A stretch of 18,093 nt of DNA from an uncultured Prevotella sp. (GTDB lineage: Bacteria; Bacteroidota; Bacteroidia; Bacteroidales; Bacteroidaceae), in contig CAKPRX010000045.1 of the NCBI GenBank assembly GCA_934183135.1, forward strand, positions 1-18,093, in the 5' to 3' direction. Positions within the stretch are counted from its first letter, which is position 1. Every line of letters starts with the position of its first letter. Shown here piece by piece: positions 8,106 through 14,620 of this stretch. Made by a program: the position numbers and the translations under genes. Below the pieces are notes generated by a model that saw nothing but the letters and a program-made list of their open reading frames with translations, searched no databases and was not told the origin of the DNA.

Positions 8106-9343
8106 TCCTTAACAGTTTTCTTCTTAGCGTTGAACATCAGGGCGAAGGCCACTCCCACCACCAAGGCGTAAAGGGCAAATATGTACCAGCAAGCAGCCCA
8201 CTGGGTAACGCCGTCAACGGTATGGGCTGTAACCACCTGCTGAGCGGCAAAGGAGCCTAAGGTGGCGCCGATGCCATTGGTCATCAGCATGAAGAGCCCC
8301 TGGGCACTCGAGCGGATGGCATGGTCGGTATTGGTATCTACGAAGAGCGAGCCCGAGATATTGAAGAAGTCGAAGGCCACGCCATATACTATCATGGAGA
8401 GGATGAACATCCACACGCCGGAGCCCGGGTTGCCCATGCCCAGCAGTCCGAAGCGCAGCACCCAGGCAAACATGGCTATAAGCATCACATTCTTGATGCC
8501 ATAACGCTTCATGAAGAATGGTATCATCAGTATGCACAGCGTCTCGCTTACCTGCGACAGCGAGTAGAGTATCACGGGATACTTGACACCGAACGTGCCG
8601 GCGTACTCGGGCATCGCCTTGAAGCTCTCGATAAAGGGCGTGGCGAAGCCGTTGGTTATCTGAAGGCTAACGCCCAGCAGCATTGAGAAGATGAAGAAGA
8701 GGGCCATGCGCTTCTGCCTGAATAGCGCAAAGGCGCGCAGTCCGAAAGCGTCTACGATGCTCTGCCGCTCATTGCCGCGTGTCACAGGACACTTGGGAAG
8801 GGTAAAGGTATAGAGGAAGAGTATCACGCCAAGTGCGCCCGATACAAAGAACTGGTTATAGTCGCTCTTGAACCCCATCAGGTCGACAAACCACATGGAG
8901 CAGATAAATCCCACTGTGCCAAAGACGCGAATGGGCGGAAACTCCTTGACACTGTCCATGTTGGCCTGGGCCAGTGCGCAGTAGGCCACCGAGTTGCTAA
9001 GCGCCAGAGTGGGCATATAGAACGCCACGCTTAACGAGTAGAACGTGAAGAGTACGGGGAACTGAACCGCCGCACCCGCGGTATAGCCATACCATCCCGC
9101 GGCTATCATAAACAGGCCAGCCAGCAGATGACAGAGGCCCAAGAGGCGCTGGGCGGGTATCCAGCGGTCGGCCACGATGCCCATCAGGGCCGGCATGAAG
9201 ATAGATACGATACCCTGCATGGCATAAAAAGCACCAATGTGCTGTGGCATACCGATATTGCTTAGGTATATTCCCATACAAGTGAGGTAGGCTCCCCACA
9301 CGGCGAACTCCAAGAAGTTCATCAATGTTAAACGCACTTTCAT
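8102..9343 (-). CDS. NupG-type nucleoside:proton symporter (MFS)
   Basis: Inner-membrane permease of 413 residues with about twelve hydrophobic segments, importing nucleosides with protons. The N-terminus LMNFLEFAVWGAYLTCMGIY (7-26) and the stretch YGVAFDFFNISGSLFVDTNT (320-339) are hallmarks of the Nuc_H_symport family (NupG/XapB); length matches NupG. MGIVADRW (54-61) is the MFS loop 2-3 signature region. It is the first gene of the six-gene minus-strand operon, downstream of a strong promoter. Its stop overlaps the next start by 4 bases. Exact substrate range cannot be read from the sequence. Confidence 0.92.
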   Translation of the reverse strand: MKVRLTLMNFLEFAVWGAYLTCMGIYLSNIGMPQHIGAFYAMQGIVSIFMPALMGIVADRWIPAQRLLGLCHLLAGLFMIAAGWYGYTAGAAVQFPVLFTFYSLSVAFYMPTLALSNSVAYCALAQANMDSVKEFPPIRVFGTVGFICSMWFVDLMGFKSDYNQFFVSGALGVILFLYTFTLPKCPVTRGNERQSIVDAFGLRAFALFRQKRMALFFIFSMLLGVSLQITNGFATPFIESFKAMPEYAGTFGVKYPVILYSLSQVSETLCILMIPFFMKRYGIKNVMLIAMFAWVLRFGLLGMGNPGSGVWMFILSMIVYGVAFDFFNISGSLFVDTNTDHAIRSSAQGLFMLMTNGIGATLGSFAAQQVVTAHTVDGVTQWAACWYIFALYALVVGVAFALMFNAKKKTVKE

Positions 9344-9431
9344 CGTTTGTTCTGTTATGTTTCTCTATAACGGCTACACCCACCATGGGTTCCAAGCCAA
9401 GGCTGATGGCCAGCGTGCAGCCTATCTCTTG

Positions 9432-9462
9432 CAAAGATAGTGCAAACCGAGAGAACTACAAA
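9432..9462 (-). promoter_or_regulatory. promoter of the six-gene minus-strand operon
   Basis: On the minus strand TTTG (9462-9459) is followed by 19 bases and then TATCTTTG (9439-9432), an excellent match to the Bacteroidota primary promoter. The leader would be about 80 bases to the ATG at 9343. Just upstream, AAATAAAT (9461-9468) and ATTTATTT (9473-9480) form a small AT-rich dyad overlapping the -33 box. Confidence 0.8.
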
Positions 9463-9576
9463 ATAAATTATTATTTATTTTTACAACTCAGGGGCAGGCT
9501 CTCCCCTACTGCTTACTATCTGTTATGGGCCTATGACAGCCTTTGTGACGGCAGGCAACAGTTGCCTAATTCACAG

Positions 9577-9650
9577 AGACCGACCTTTACGATGCTGGGA
9601 GCCGTCTTTAGCGAGCTGGGAGCCGTCTTTAGAAACGCAAAGGTCGGTCT
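9577..9650 (+). repeat. hairpin with an 18-base tandem repeat in its loop
   Basis: AGACCGACCTTT (9577-9588) and AAAGGTCGGTCT (9639-9650) form a perfect 12-base-pair stem around a 50-base loop. Inside, GCTGGGAGCCGTCTTTAG occurs twice without mismatch (9594-9611 and 9615-9632), period 21. The right arm runs into TTTTATTTG, so on the plus strand it resembles an intrinsic terminator, yet no plus-strand gene precedes it. The T tract contains the -33 box of the downstream promoter. It could be a small mobile or regulatory repeat element, a transcription barrier between divergent genes, or a small RNA end. Confidence 0.7.
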
Positions 9651-9655
9651 TTTTA

Positions 9656-9697
9656 TTTGCCGTGATAGTCATTTTACAGTTAGTTTTGCTACCTTTG
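9656..9697 (+). promoter_or_regulatory. tandem promoter of the gamma-carbonic anhydrase gene
   Basis: Two -7 elements lie side by side: TAGTTTTG (9681-9688) and TACCTTTG (9690-9697). TTTG at 9656-9659 is 21 bases before the first one, a usable -33 box. The leader to the ATG at 9716 would be very short, about 12-20 bases. Confidence 0.65.
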
Positions 9698-9715
9698 CAC
9701 CTCAAACTTATCATT

Positions 9716-10225
9716 ATGGCCATCATAGTAAAGGTTAGGGGCATGGAGCCCACATGGGGCGATGCCTGTTTTATCGCTGAGAACGCCACGCTGGCAGGCA
9801 ACTGCCACTTAGGCGACAACTGTAGTATCTGGTACGGTGCCGTGCTGCGCGCCGATGTCGACGGCATACGCTGCGGCAACCGTGTAAATGTGCAAGACTG
9901 CGCCTGCCTGCACCAGTCGCAGGGCACGCCCTGTATTCTGGGCGACGACGTGTCGGTAGGCCACGGAGCCGTAGTACATGGTGCCACCGTACACCATGGA
10001 GCACTCATCGGCATGAATGCCACGGTGCTCGACGGAGCCGAAGTGGGCCCTGGCGCCATTGTAGCAGCCGGAGCCGTAGTTACCCAGGGCACCCACATTC
10101 CGGCCCACGAGATATGGGGCGGCATACCAGCCCGCCGCATCAAGACCTGCCAGCCAGGCCAGGCCGAGGAGTACGCCCGCCACTATGCCGGCTATCTCAA
10201 GGACTGGTACCGCGAGGCCGAATAG
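9716..10225 (+). CDS. gamma-class carbonic anhydrase family protein
   Basis: 169-residue left-handed beta-helix protein of the gamma-carbonic anhydrase/YrdA group, expected to act as a cytoplasmic trimer on CO2/bicarbonate, although some members lack measured activity. The zinc ligands are visible: H66 (CLHQ), H83 (VGHG) and H88 (VHG). Also present are GAVLRADVD (41-49), NVQD (58-61) and the hexapeptide turns ALIGMNATVLDGAEVGPGAI (96-115). A longer reading frame runs upstream to 9533, but the start at 9716 begins exactly at the family's N-terminus and sits just after the -7 elements. It has no operon partner; the adjacent riboflavin synthase has its own promoter. Confidence 0.93.
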   Translation: MAIIVKVRGMEPTWGDACFIAENATLAGNCHLGDNCSIWYGAVLRADVDGIRCGNRVNVQDCACLHQSQGTPCILGDDVSVGHGAVVHGATVHHGALIGMNATVLDGAEVGPGAIVAAGAVVTQGTHIPAHEIWGGIPARRIKTCQPGQAEEYARHYAGYLKDWYREAE

Positions 10226-10231
10226 AGGGGC

Positions 10232-10268
10232 GACGGCCACCGTCCTATACCTTATTATATATATAGGA
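10232..10268 (+). terminator. possible terminator of the gamma-carbonic anhydrase gene
   Basis: GACGG (10232-10236) pairs with CCGTC (10240-10244) around a 3-base loop, followed by CTATACCTTATT. Overlapping it, TCCTATA (10243-10249) pairs with TATAGGA (10262-10268). The location is right, just after the stop, but the T tract is poor. Confidence 0.35.
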
Positions 10269-10309
10269 ACGACCGTGACGGGGCAATCCGAAAAAATAGC
10301 CGAAATCAT

Positions 10310-10340
10310 TTTGCCGAATGGACAGGAAGTTGTAACTTTG
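10310..10340 (+). promoter_or_regulatory. promoter of the riboflavin synthase leader and gene
   Basis: TTTG (10310-10313), 19 bases, TAACTTTG (10333-10340): an excellent Bacteroidota primary promoter. Transcription should start near 10347, ten bases before the first stem of the structured leader and about 220 bases before the riboflavin synthase start codon. Confidence 0.8.
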
Positions 10341-10346
10341 CATCAA

Positions 10347-10550
10347 GAAAATATTAGGGGGTTGTACCGATTCGATCGGGATAGTCATCACATAAAAAAC
10401 AATACCGAGCAAGCCTCTCTTGTTAATGGCGGGCCATATAAACTCCAGTAACTGGAACTAAGTCGGAAGACCGGTGGATTACAAAGACGGAGGGCACTCA
10501 AATCTTAATTACTCGGACTTATCATCACATCATCGTACAACCCCCGTTTT
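10347..10550 (+). ncRNA. structured RNA leader upstream of riboflavin synthase
   Basis: About 200 bases without a coding frame, starting at a strong promoter. Outer stem P1 is perfect: GGGGGTTGTAC (10357-10367) with GTACAACCCCC (10535-10545), followed by GTTTTA. Inside, GATAGTC (10380-10386) pairs with GACTTATC (10516-10523) with one bulged T, and CCGAG (10405-10409) with CTCGG (10512-10516); the two helices compete only for G10516. Small hairpins follow: CAAG/CTTG (10410-10422), ATGG/CCAT (10426-10437) and TCCAG/CTGGA (10444-10456). TCATCACAT occurs twice (10385-10393, 10522-10530). It could be a cis-regulator of the riboflavin gene or a separate small RNA ending at the T run. I do not recognise a known riboswitch class. 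Confidence 0.5.
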
Positions 10551-10568
10551 ACACTCAACACATCAATA

Positions 10569-11171
10569 ATGTTTAGCGGAATAGTAGAAGAGATGGCCAC
10601 GGTAACGGCCGTCACAAAGGAACAGGAAAATATAGACATCACCCTGACATGCTCGTTTGCCTCGCAGCTCCGGATAGACCAGAGCGTGGCCCACAATGGC
10701 GTCTGCCTGACCGTGGTGGCCATCGATGGCGACACCTATACCGTTACGGCCATGAAAGAGACGCTGGAACGGTCCAACTTAGGCACCCTGAGCGTGGGCG
10801 ACCGCGTCAACGTAGAGCGCTCCATGCTGATGAACGGCCGGCTGGACGGCCATATCGTACAGGGCCACGTAGACCAGACGGCCGTATGTACCGCCATGAG
10901 CGACGCGGGTGGCAGTACCTATTTTACTTTCCGGTATCCCTATGACCGGGACATGGCCCGGCGAGGCTACTTCACGGTCGACAAAGGCTCGGTAACGGTC
11001 AATGGCGTATCGCTCACCGTGTGCAATCCCACCGAAGACTCGTTCCAGGTAGCCATCATACCCTACACACGGGCCAATACCAACTTTGCCGACATACAGG
11101 TAGGCTCTACGGTCAACATAGAGTTCGACATACTCGGAAAGTATATCGCCAGATTGCAGTCGTTAGTGTAA
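10569..11171 (+). CDS. ribE: riboflavin synthase, alpha subunit
   Basis: Catalyses the final step of riboflavin synthesis: two molecules of 6,7-dimethyl-8-ribityllumazine give riboflavin and a pyrimidinedione. 200 residues, the normal length, built from two lumazine-binding barrel repeats (about 1-97 and 98-190). Family motifs: MFSGIVEE at the N-terminus, HNGVCLTV (42-49), MKETLERSNLG (62-72), LMNGRLDGHIVQGHVD (87-102) and the second-repeat copy VNGVSLTV (144-151). The gene stands alone here without other rib genes, behind a long structured leader and with its own terminator overlapping the stop codon. In other bacteria the same enzyme is also called RibC or RibE. Confidence 0.97.
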   Translation: MFSGIVEEMATVTAVTKEQENIDITLTCSFASQLRIDQSVAHNGVCLTVVAIDGDTYTVTAMKETLERSNLGTLSVGDRVNVERSMLMNGRLDGHIVQGHVDQTAVCTAMSDAGGSTYFTFRYPYDRDMARRGYFTVDKGSVTVNGVSLTVCNPTEDSFQVAIIPYTRANTNFADIQVGSTVNIEFDILGKYIARLQSLV

Positions 11172-11188
11172 ACGACTGCTATCTTTTG
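11151..11188 (+). terminator. intrinsic terminator overlapping the end of riboflavin synthase
   Basis: AGAT-T-GCAGTCGTT (11151-11164) pairs with AACGACTGC-T-ATCT (11171-11184): nine perfect pairs, one T-T mismatch, then four more, with a 6-base loop. TTTTGTT follows. The riboflavin synthase stop codon (11169-11171) lies in the loop and the base of the right arm. This separates riboflavin synthase from the efflux operon. Confidence 0.8.
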
Positions 11189-11231
11189 TTAATATTCCTC
11201 TCATGGATTAAACTACACCCCACGCTATCCA

Positions 11232-11270
11232 TCATATAAAAGATTTTTATCGTAATTATCTTTTATATGA
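11232..11270. promoter_or_regulatory. 13-base dyad covering the tolC-like start codon
   Basis: TCATATAAAAGAT (11232-11244) and ATCTTTTATATGA (11258-11270) are perfect inverted repeats with a 13-base spacer. The right arm includes the ATG at 11267-11269 of the first efflux gene. It could be an operator for a dimeric regulator, or an mRNA hairpin hiding the start codon. No TAnnTTTG promoter is seen between the riboflavin synthase terminator and this gene, so control of the operon seems atypical. Confidence 0.6.
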
Positions 11271-12604
11271 ACATTCACAGGATAGTATTAACGGCAACCT
11301 TGATAGGCACGGCAACCCTGTCGGCCGAGGCACGCCCCTGGACGCTTAGGCAGTGTATCGACTACGCGTTAGAGAACAACATCACTTTGCAGAAGAGCCG
11401 CGTGCAGAAGCAGTCGGCCACCGAAGATGTACTGGAGAGCAAGGCTGCGCTGCTGCCATCGCTCACAGCCAGCACCAACCAGAACATGACGGTTAACCCG
11501 TGGCCACAGACAGGTCGCGCCATCGTGGCCGGCGACCAGGTACAAGCCAGCGTGGACAAGGTGTACTACAATGGCACCTACGCGCTGAACGCCAACTGGA
11601 CCGTATGGAACGGCAATGTCAACCGAGACCGCATCAAGGCCAACAAGCTGGCCGAGCAGCAAGCCGACCTGGCCACGGCCGAGACCGCCAACAGCATACA
11701 GGAGCAGATAGCCCAGCTCTACGTACAGATACTGTACTCGCTCGAAGCCAAGAAGGTGAGCCAGGCCGCCCTGAGCACCAGCCAGAAGAACGAAGAGCGC
11801 GGCCAGGAGTTTGTCAAGGCCGGCAAGATGAGCAAGGCAGACCTGGCACAGCTTACAGCACAGCGCGCCCAGGACCAGTACAGCGTGGTACAGGCCGAAA
11901 GCAACATCAGAGAATATACCCGTCAGTTGCGCCAGTTGTTGCAGCTGACCGACGGCGAAGCCTTTGAGGTGGTGGCCGACGAGATAGACGACCAGACTGT
12001 GCTGCAGCAAATCCCAGCCCTGCAGAACGTGTACAACTCGGCCCTGGCCACCCGTCCTGAAATCAAGAACGCCCAACTGGGCATACAGGCAAGCGCCCTG
12101 GACATCAAGATGGCCAAGGCCGGCAAGATGCCCACCATAGGACTGAGCGCCGGACTTACCACCAACACCACCTCGATGAGCAACAACGCCTGGGGAACAC
12201 AGATCAAGAACAACTTCAACATCGGAGCCGGCTTTACGGTAAGCATACCGCTGCTGGATCAGCGCAAGACCAAGACCGCCGTAAACAAGGCTCAGCTGCA
12301 GCGCATCAACTACGAGCTGGAACTTAAAGACAAGCAGACACAGCTATACTCTACCATCGAGAACTACTGGATTCAGGCCAGCACCAACCAGTCTATGTTC
12401 AAGGCAGCCAAGGTGAGCACCGAGAGTGCCGTCACCAGCTACGAGCTGCTGAGCGAGCAGTTCAGGCTGGGGCTCAAAAACATCGTGGAGCTGCTCACAG
12501 GCCGCGACAACATGCTCAAGGCACAGCAGAGCGAGCTTCAGAGCAAGTATCTCACCATGCTCAACCTGAATATGCTCAACTTCTACCAGAACGGGAAACT
12601 TTAA
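11267..12604 (+). CDS. TolC-family outer-membrane efflux protein
   Basis: Outer-membrane channel of a tripartite efflux pump, 445 residues. Signal peptide 1-22 (cleavage after SAEA), then WTLRQCIDYALENNITLQKS (25-44), the classic start of OEP/TolC repeats. Long amphipathic helices rich in Ala, Gln and Lys form the periplasmic tunnel, and the second repeat carries FRLGLKNIVELLTGRDNMLK near the C-terminus. It is the first gene of a four-gene operon with the adaptor, ATPase and permease that follow; the gap to the adaptor is 34 bases. The start codon lies inside a 13-base dyad. The pump's substrate cannot be told from sequence; macrolides, peptides or lipids are possible for MacAB-type pumps. 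Confidence 0.94.
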   Translation: MNIHRIVLTATLIGTATLSAEARPWTLRQCIDYALENNITLQKSRVQKQSATEDVLESKAALLPSLTASTNQNMTVNPWPQTGRAIVAGDQVQASVDKVYYNGTYALNANWTVWNGNVNRDRIKANKLAEQQADLATAETANSIQEQIAQLYVQILYSLEAKKVSQAALSTSQKNEERGQEFVKAGKMSKADLAQLTAQRAQDQYSVVQAESNIREYTRQLRQLLQLTDGEAFEVVADEIDDQTVLQQIPALQNVYNSALATRPEIKNAQLGIQASALDIKMAKAGKMPTIGLSAGLTTNTTSMSNNAWGTQIKNNFNIGAGFTVSIPLLDQRKTKTAVNKAQLQRINYELELKDKQTQLYSTIENYWIQASTNQSMFKAAKVSTESAVTSYELLSEQFRLGLKNIVELLTGRDNMLKAQQSELQSKYLTMLNLNMLNFYQNGKL

Positions 12605-12638
12605 CCGATAGATAATCATAATAACAGACTCAATAAAG

Positions 12639-13826
12639 ATGAAACTTACAAACAAGAAATGGGGAATAGTGGCAGCTGTGGTCATCGTGGCAGTTGCCGT
12701 AATAGCCACCTGCTCGCGCGGAAAGAAAAACGACGAGGTGGAGTTTGAAATGAGCAAGGTGGCACCGGCCAACCTACAGAACAGCATTACCGCCACGGGC
12801 AGCATAGAGCCTGTGACATCGGTAACGGTAGGTACCCAGGTTTCGGGTATCGTGAGCAAGCTCTACGTAGACTACAACAGCGTGGTAAAGAAGGGCCAGG
12901 TCATAGCCGAACTTGACAAGACCAATCTGACCAGCGAGCTCCATACGGCCAAGGCCAACCTGGCCAGCATGCAGAGCACCCTGTCGTATCAGACAGCCAA
13001 CTTCAAGCGCAACCAGACCCTCTATAAGAAAGGCCTCATCAGTGCCAACGAGTTCGAGGAGGCCCAGCTGGCCTACCGGCAGGCCAAGGAGAACGTGGCC
13101 ACGGCCCGCGAGAACGTGCGCAAGGCCCAGACTAACTTAGGGTATGCCACCATCACCTCGCCCATAGACGGCATCGTGCTGTCCAAGTCGGTAGAAGAGG
13201 GCCAGACCGTAGCGGCCAGCTTCTCGACCCCTGAGCTGTTCACCATAGCCCAAGACCTGACCAACATGCAGGTGGTGGCCGATGTAGACGAGGCCGACAT
13301 AGCCGATGTCAAGGTGGGCGAGCGTGTATCGTTTACCGTTGACGCCTACCCTACCGAGACTTTCTCCGGAACGGTCAAGCAGGTGCGCCAGGAAGCCACC
13401 ACTACCAACAACGTGGTAACCTACGAGGTGGTCATCTCGGCTCCCAATGCCGATATGAAACTGAAACCGGGTCTGACAGCCAATGTCACCATCTTCACGT
13501 CCGAACTGAACGGCGTGCTGTCTATCCCCTCTAAGGCCCTGAGATACTCGCCCGAGAAGGAGACCGTAGGCAAGCGCAAGATAGTGGACTGCAACGGTAA
13601 GAACAAGGTCTGGACGCTGGAGGGCAACCAGGTGGTGGCCCACGCCGTCAAGATAGGCATGACCGACGGTACACATACGCAGATATTGGGTGGCATCACT
13701 GCCGGCAAGCAGATTATTACAGGAATAAAGATGAATACCGATGAGGCCGAGACCGATGGCCAGCAGGAGAGCAGCCCCTTCGCCCCAGGCCCCAGAAAAC
13801 AGGACAAGAATGGAAAGGGTAAATAA
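12639..13826 (+). CDS. MacA-like periplasmic adaptor (HlyD family)
   Basis: Membrane-fusion protein, 395 residues, linking the inner-membrane permease to the TolC-like channel. One N-terminal membrane anchor at about 8-24; C25 lacks a proper lipobox (IATC). A biotinyl-lipoyl half-domain (VTVGTQVSGIVSKLYVDYNS, 62-81) leads into an alpha-hairpin coiled coil at about 96-165. The second half-domain follows: YATITSPIDGIVLSKSVEEG (169-188). Beta-barrel and membrane-proximal domains complete it. The tail after about residue 375 is charged and low in complexity. The gene ends 17 bases inside the next gene, so translation is probably coupled. Confidence 0.93.
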   Translation: MKLTNKKWGIVAAVVIVAVAVIATCSRGKKNDEVEFEMSKVAPANLQNSITATGSIEPVTSVTVGTQVSGIVSKLYVDYNSVVKKGQVIAELDKTNLTSELHTAKANLASMQSTLSYQTANFKRNQTLYKKGLISANEFEEAQLAYRQAKENVATARENVRKAQTNLGYATITSPIDGIVLSKSVEEGQTVAASFSTPELFTIAQDLTNMQVVADVDEADIADVKVGERVSFTVDAYPTETFSGTVKQVRQEATTTNNVVTYEVVISAPNADMKLKPGLTANVTIFTSELNGVLSIPSKALRYSPEKETVGKRKIVDCNGKNKVWTLEGNQVVAHAVKIGMTDGTHTQILGGITAGKQIITGIKMNTDEAETDGQQESSPFAPGPRKQDKNGKGK

Positions 13827-14577
13827 GGACGGCAAGAAAGCCGTCATCGAACTGAAGGACGTAAAGCGCGACTTCATCGTAGGCGACGAGAAGGTACATG
13901 CCCTCAGGGGTGTTACCTTCAGTATCTACGAGGGCGAGTTTGTCACCATTATGGGCAAGTCGGGCTCTGGCAAATCGACCCTGCTTAACCAACTGGGCTG
14001 CCTGGACACTCCCAGCAGCGGCGAGTACCTCTTGGACGGCGTAAGTGTACGCTCCATGTCCAAGTCGCAGCGTGCGGTGCTCCGCAATCAGAAGATTGGG
14101 TTCATTTTCCAGAACTATAATCTGCTGCCCAAGACCACCAGCGTGGAAAACGTGGAACTGCCACTCATGTACAACTCCTCTGTAAGCGCCGCCGAGCGCC
14201 GTGAGCGTGCCGTGAGGGCTCTGCAGGCCGTAGGGTTGGGCGACAGACTGTACCACAAGTCCAACCAGATGTCGGGAGGCCAGATGCAGCGCGTGGCCAT
14301 AGCCAGGGCGCTGGTAAACAATCCCGCGGTGATACTGGCCGACGAGGCCACGGGTAACCTGGACACCCGCACATCGTTCGAGATACTGGTACTGTTTCAG
14401 AAGCTCCACGCCGAGGGACGCACCATCATCTTTGTGACCCACAACCCGGATATAGCCAACTACTCGAGCCGCAACATCCAGCTGCGCGACGGTGTGGTGA
14501 TAAGCGACGAGTACAACCACGACATCAAGTCGGCAGCCGAGGGACTGGCGGCACTGCCCGCCAATAGTGACGAGTAA
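13810..14577 (+). CDS. ABC transporter ATP-binding protein, MacB/LolD-like
   Basis: Cytoplasmic ATPase of the efflux pump, 255 residues. All motifs are intact: Walker [10 protein letters not shown] (49-57), Q-loop Q101 (FQNYNLLP), signature MSGGQ (154-158), Walker B VILADE (174-179), D-loop NLD (183-185) and switch H211 (VTHN). The start at 13810 is chosen over 13741 because it gives the normal family N-terminus ([11 protein letters not shown]) and overlaps the adaptor by only 17 bases. In Escherichia coli MacB the ATPase and permease are one chain; here they are two genes, as in many Bacteroidota and Gram-positives. A C-terminal extension of about 25 residues follows the core. Confidence 0.95.
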   Translation: MERVNKDGKKAVIELKDVKRDFIVGDEKVHALRGVTFSIYEGEFVTIMGKSGSGKSTLLNQLGCLDTPSSGEYLLDGVSVRSMSKSQRAVLRNQKIGFIFQNYNLLPKTTSVENVELPLMYNSSVSAAERRERAVRALQAVGLGDRLYHKSNQMSGGQMQRVAIARALVNNPAVILADEATGNLDTRTSFEILVLFQKLHAEGRTIIFVTHNPDIANYSSRNIQLRDGVVISDEYNHDIKSAAEGLAALPANSDE

Positions 14578-14620
14578 GCAGGGCATGGCACTGTAGTAAC
14601 CATTAAGAAATTAAGTAACA

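Larger units (their letters stand above)
9344..9715. other. 372-base divergent control region
   Basis: Non-coding region between the permease operon (minus) and the carbonic anhydrase gene (plus). It holds the operon promoter (9432-9462), a small AGGGG/CCCCT hairpin (9490-9507), a short dyad AGGCAAC-A-GTTGCCT (9553-9567), the repeat-bearing hairpin (9577-9650) and tandem plus-strand -7 elements (9681-9697). Confidence 0.7.

Noticed and set aside
9533..9715. Upstream extension of the carbonic anhydrase gene by 61 codons
   Set aside because: The extension runs through the repeat hairpin and both -7 elements and adds sequence with no family similarity; the ATG at 9716 gives the usual N-terminus.
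10347..10550. 6S RNA or retron RNA
   Set aside because: The closing stem and length would fit, but the interior forms several small hairpins rather than a rod with one central bubble, and there is no reverse transcriptase gene nearby.
10347..10568. FMN riboswitch before riboflavin synthase
   Set aside because: The context invites it, and GACCGGTGG at 10469-10477 faintly resembles part of the conserved core, but the AGGGTGAAATTCCC segment and the other conserved junction sequences are absent, and the closing stem differs.
11180..11188. TATCTTTTG as a promoter of the efflux operon
   Set aside because: It has one base too many for TAnnTTTG and is fully explained as the right arm and T run of the riboflavin synthase terminator.
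12639..12720. Lipoprotein signal in the MacA-like adaptor (Cys25)
   Set aside because: The residues before Cys are I-A-T, and Thr at -1 does not fit the lipobox; a plain N-terminal membrane anchor explains the segment.
13717..14586. 289-codon antisense frame over the ABC ATPase gene
   Set aside because: It is opposite an ATPase with all motifs intact and has no recognisable domain, promoter or neighbour logic. Likewise 11369-12076 and 13137-13877.
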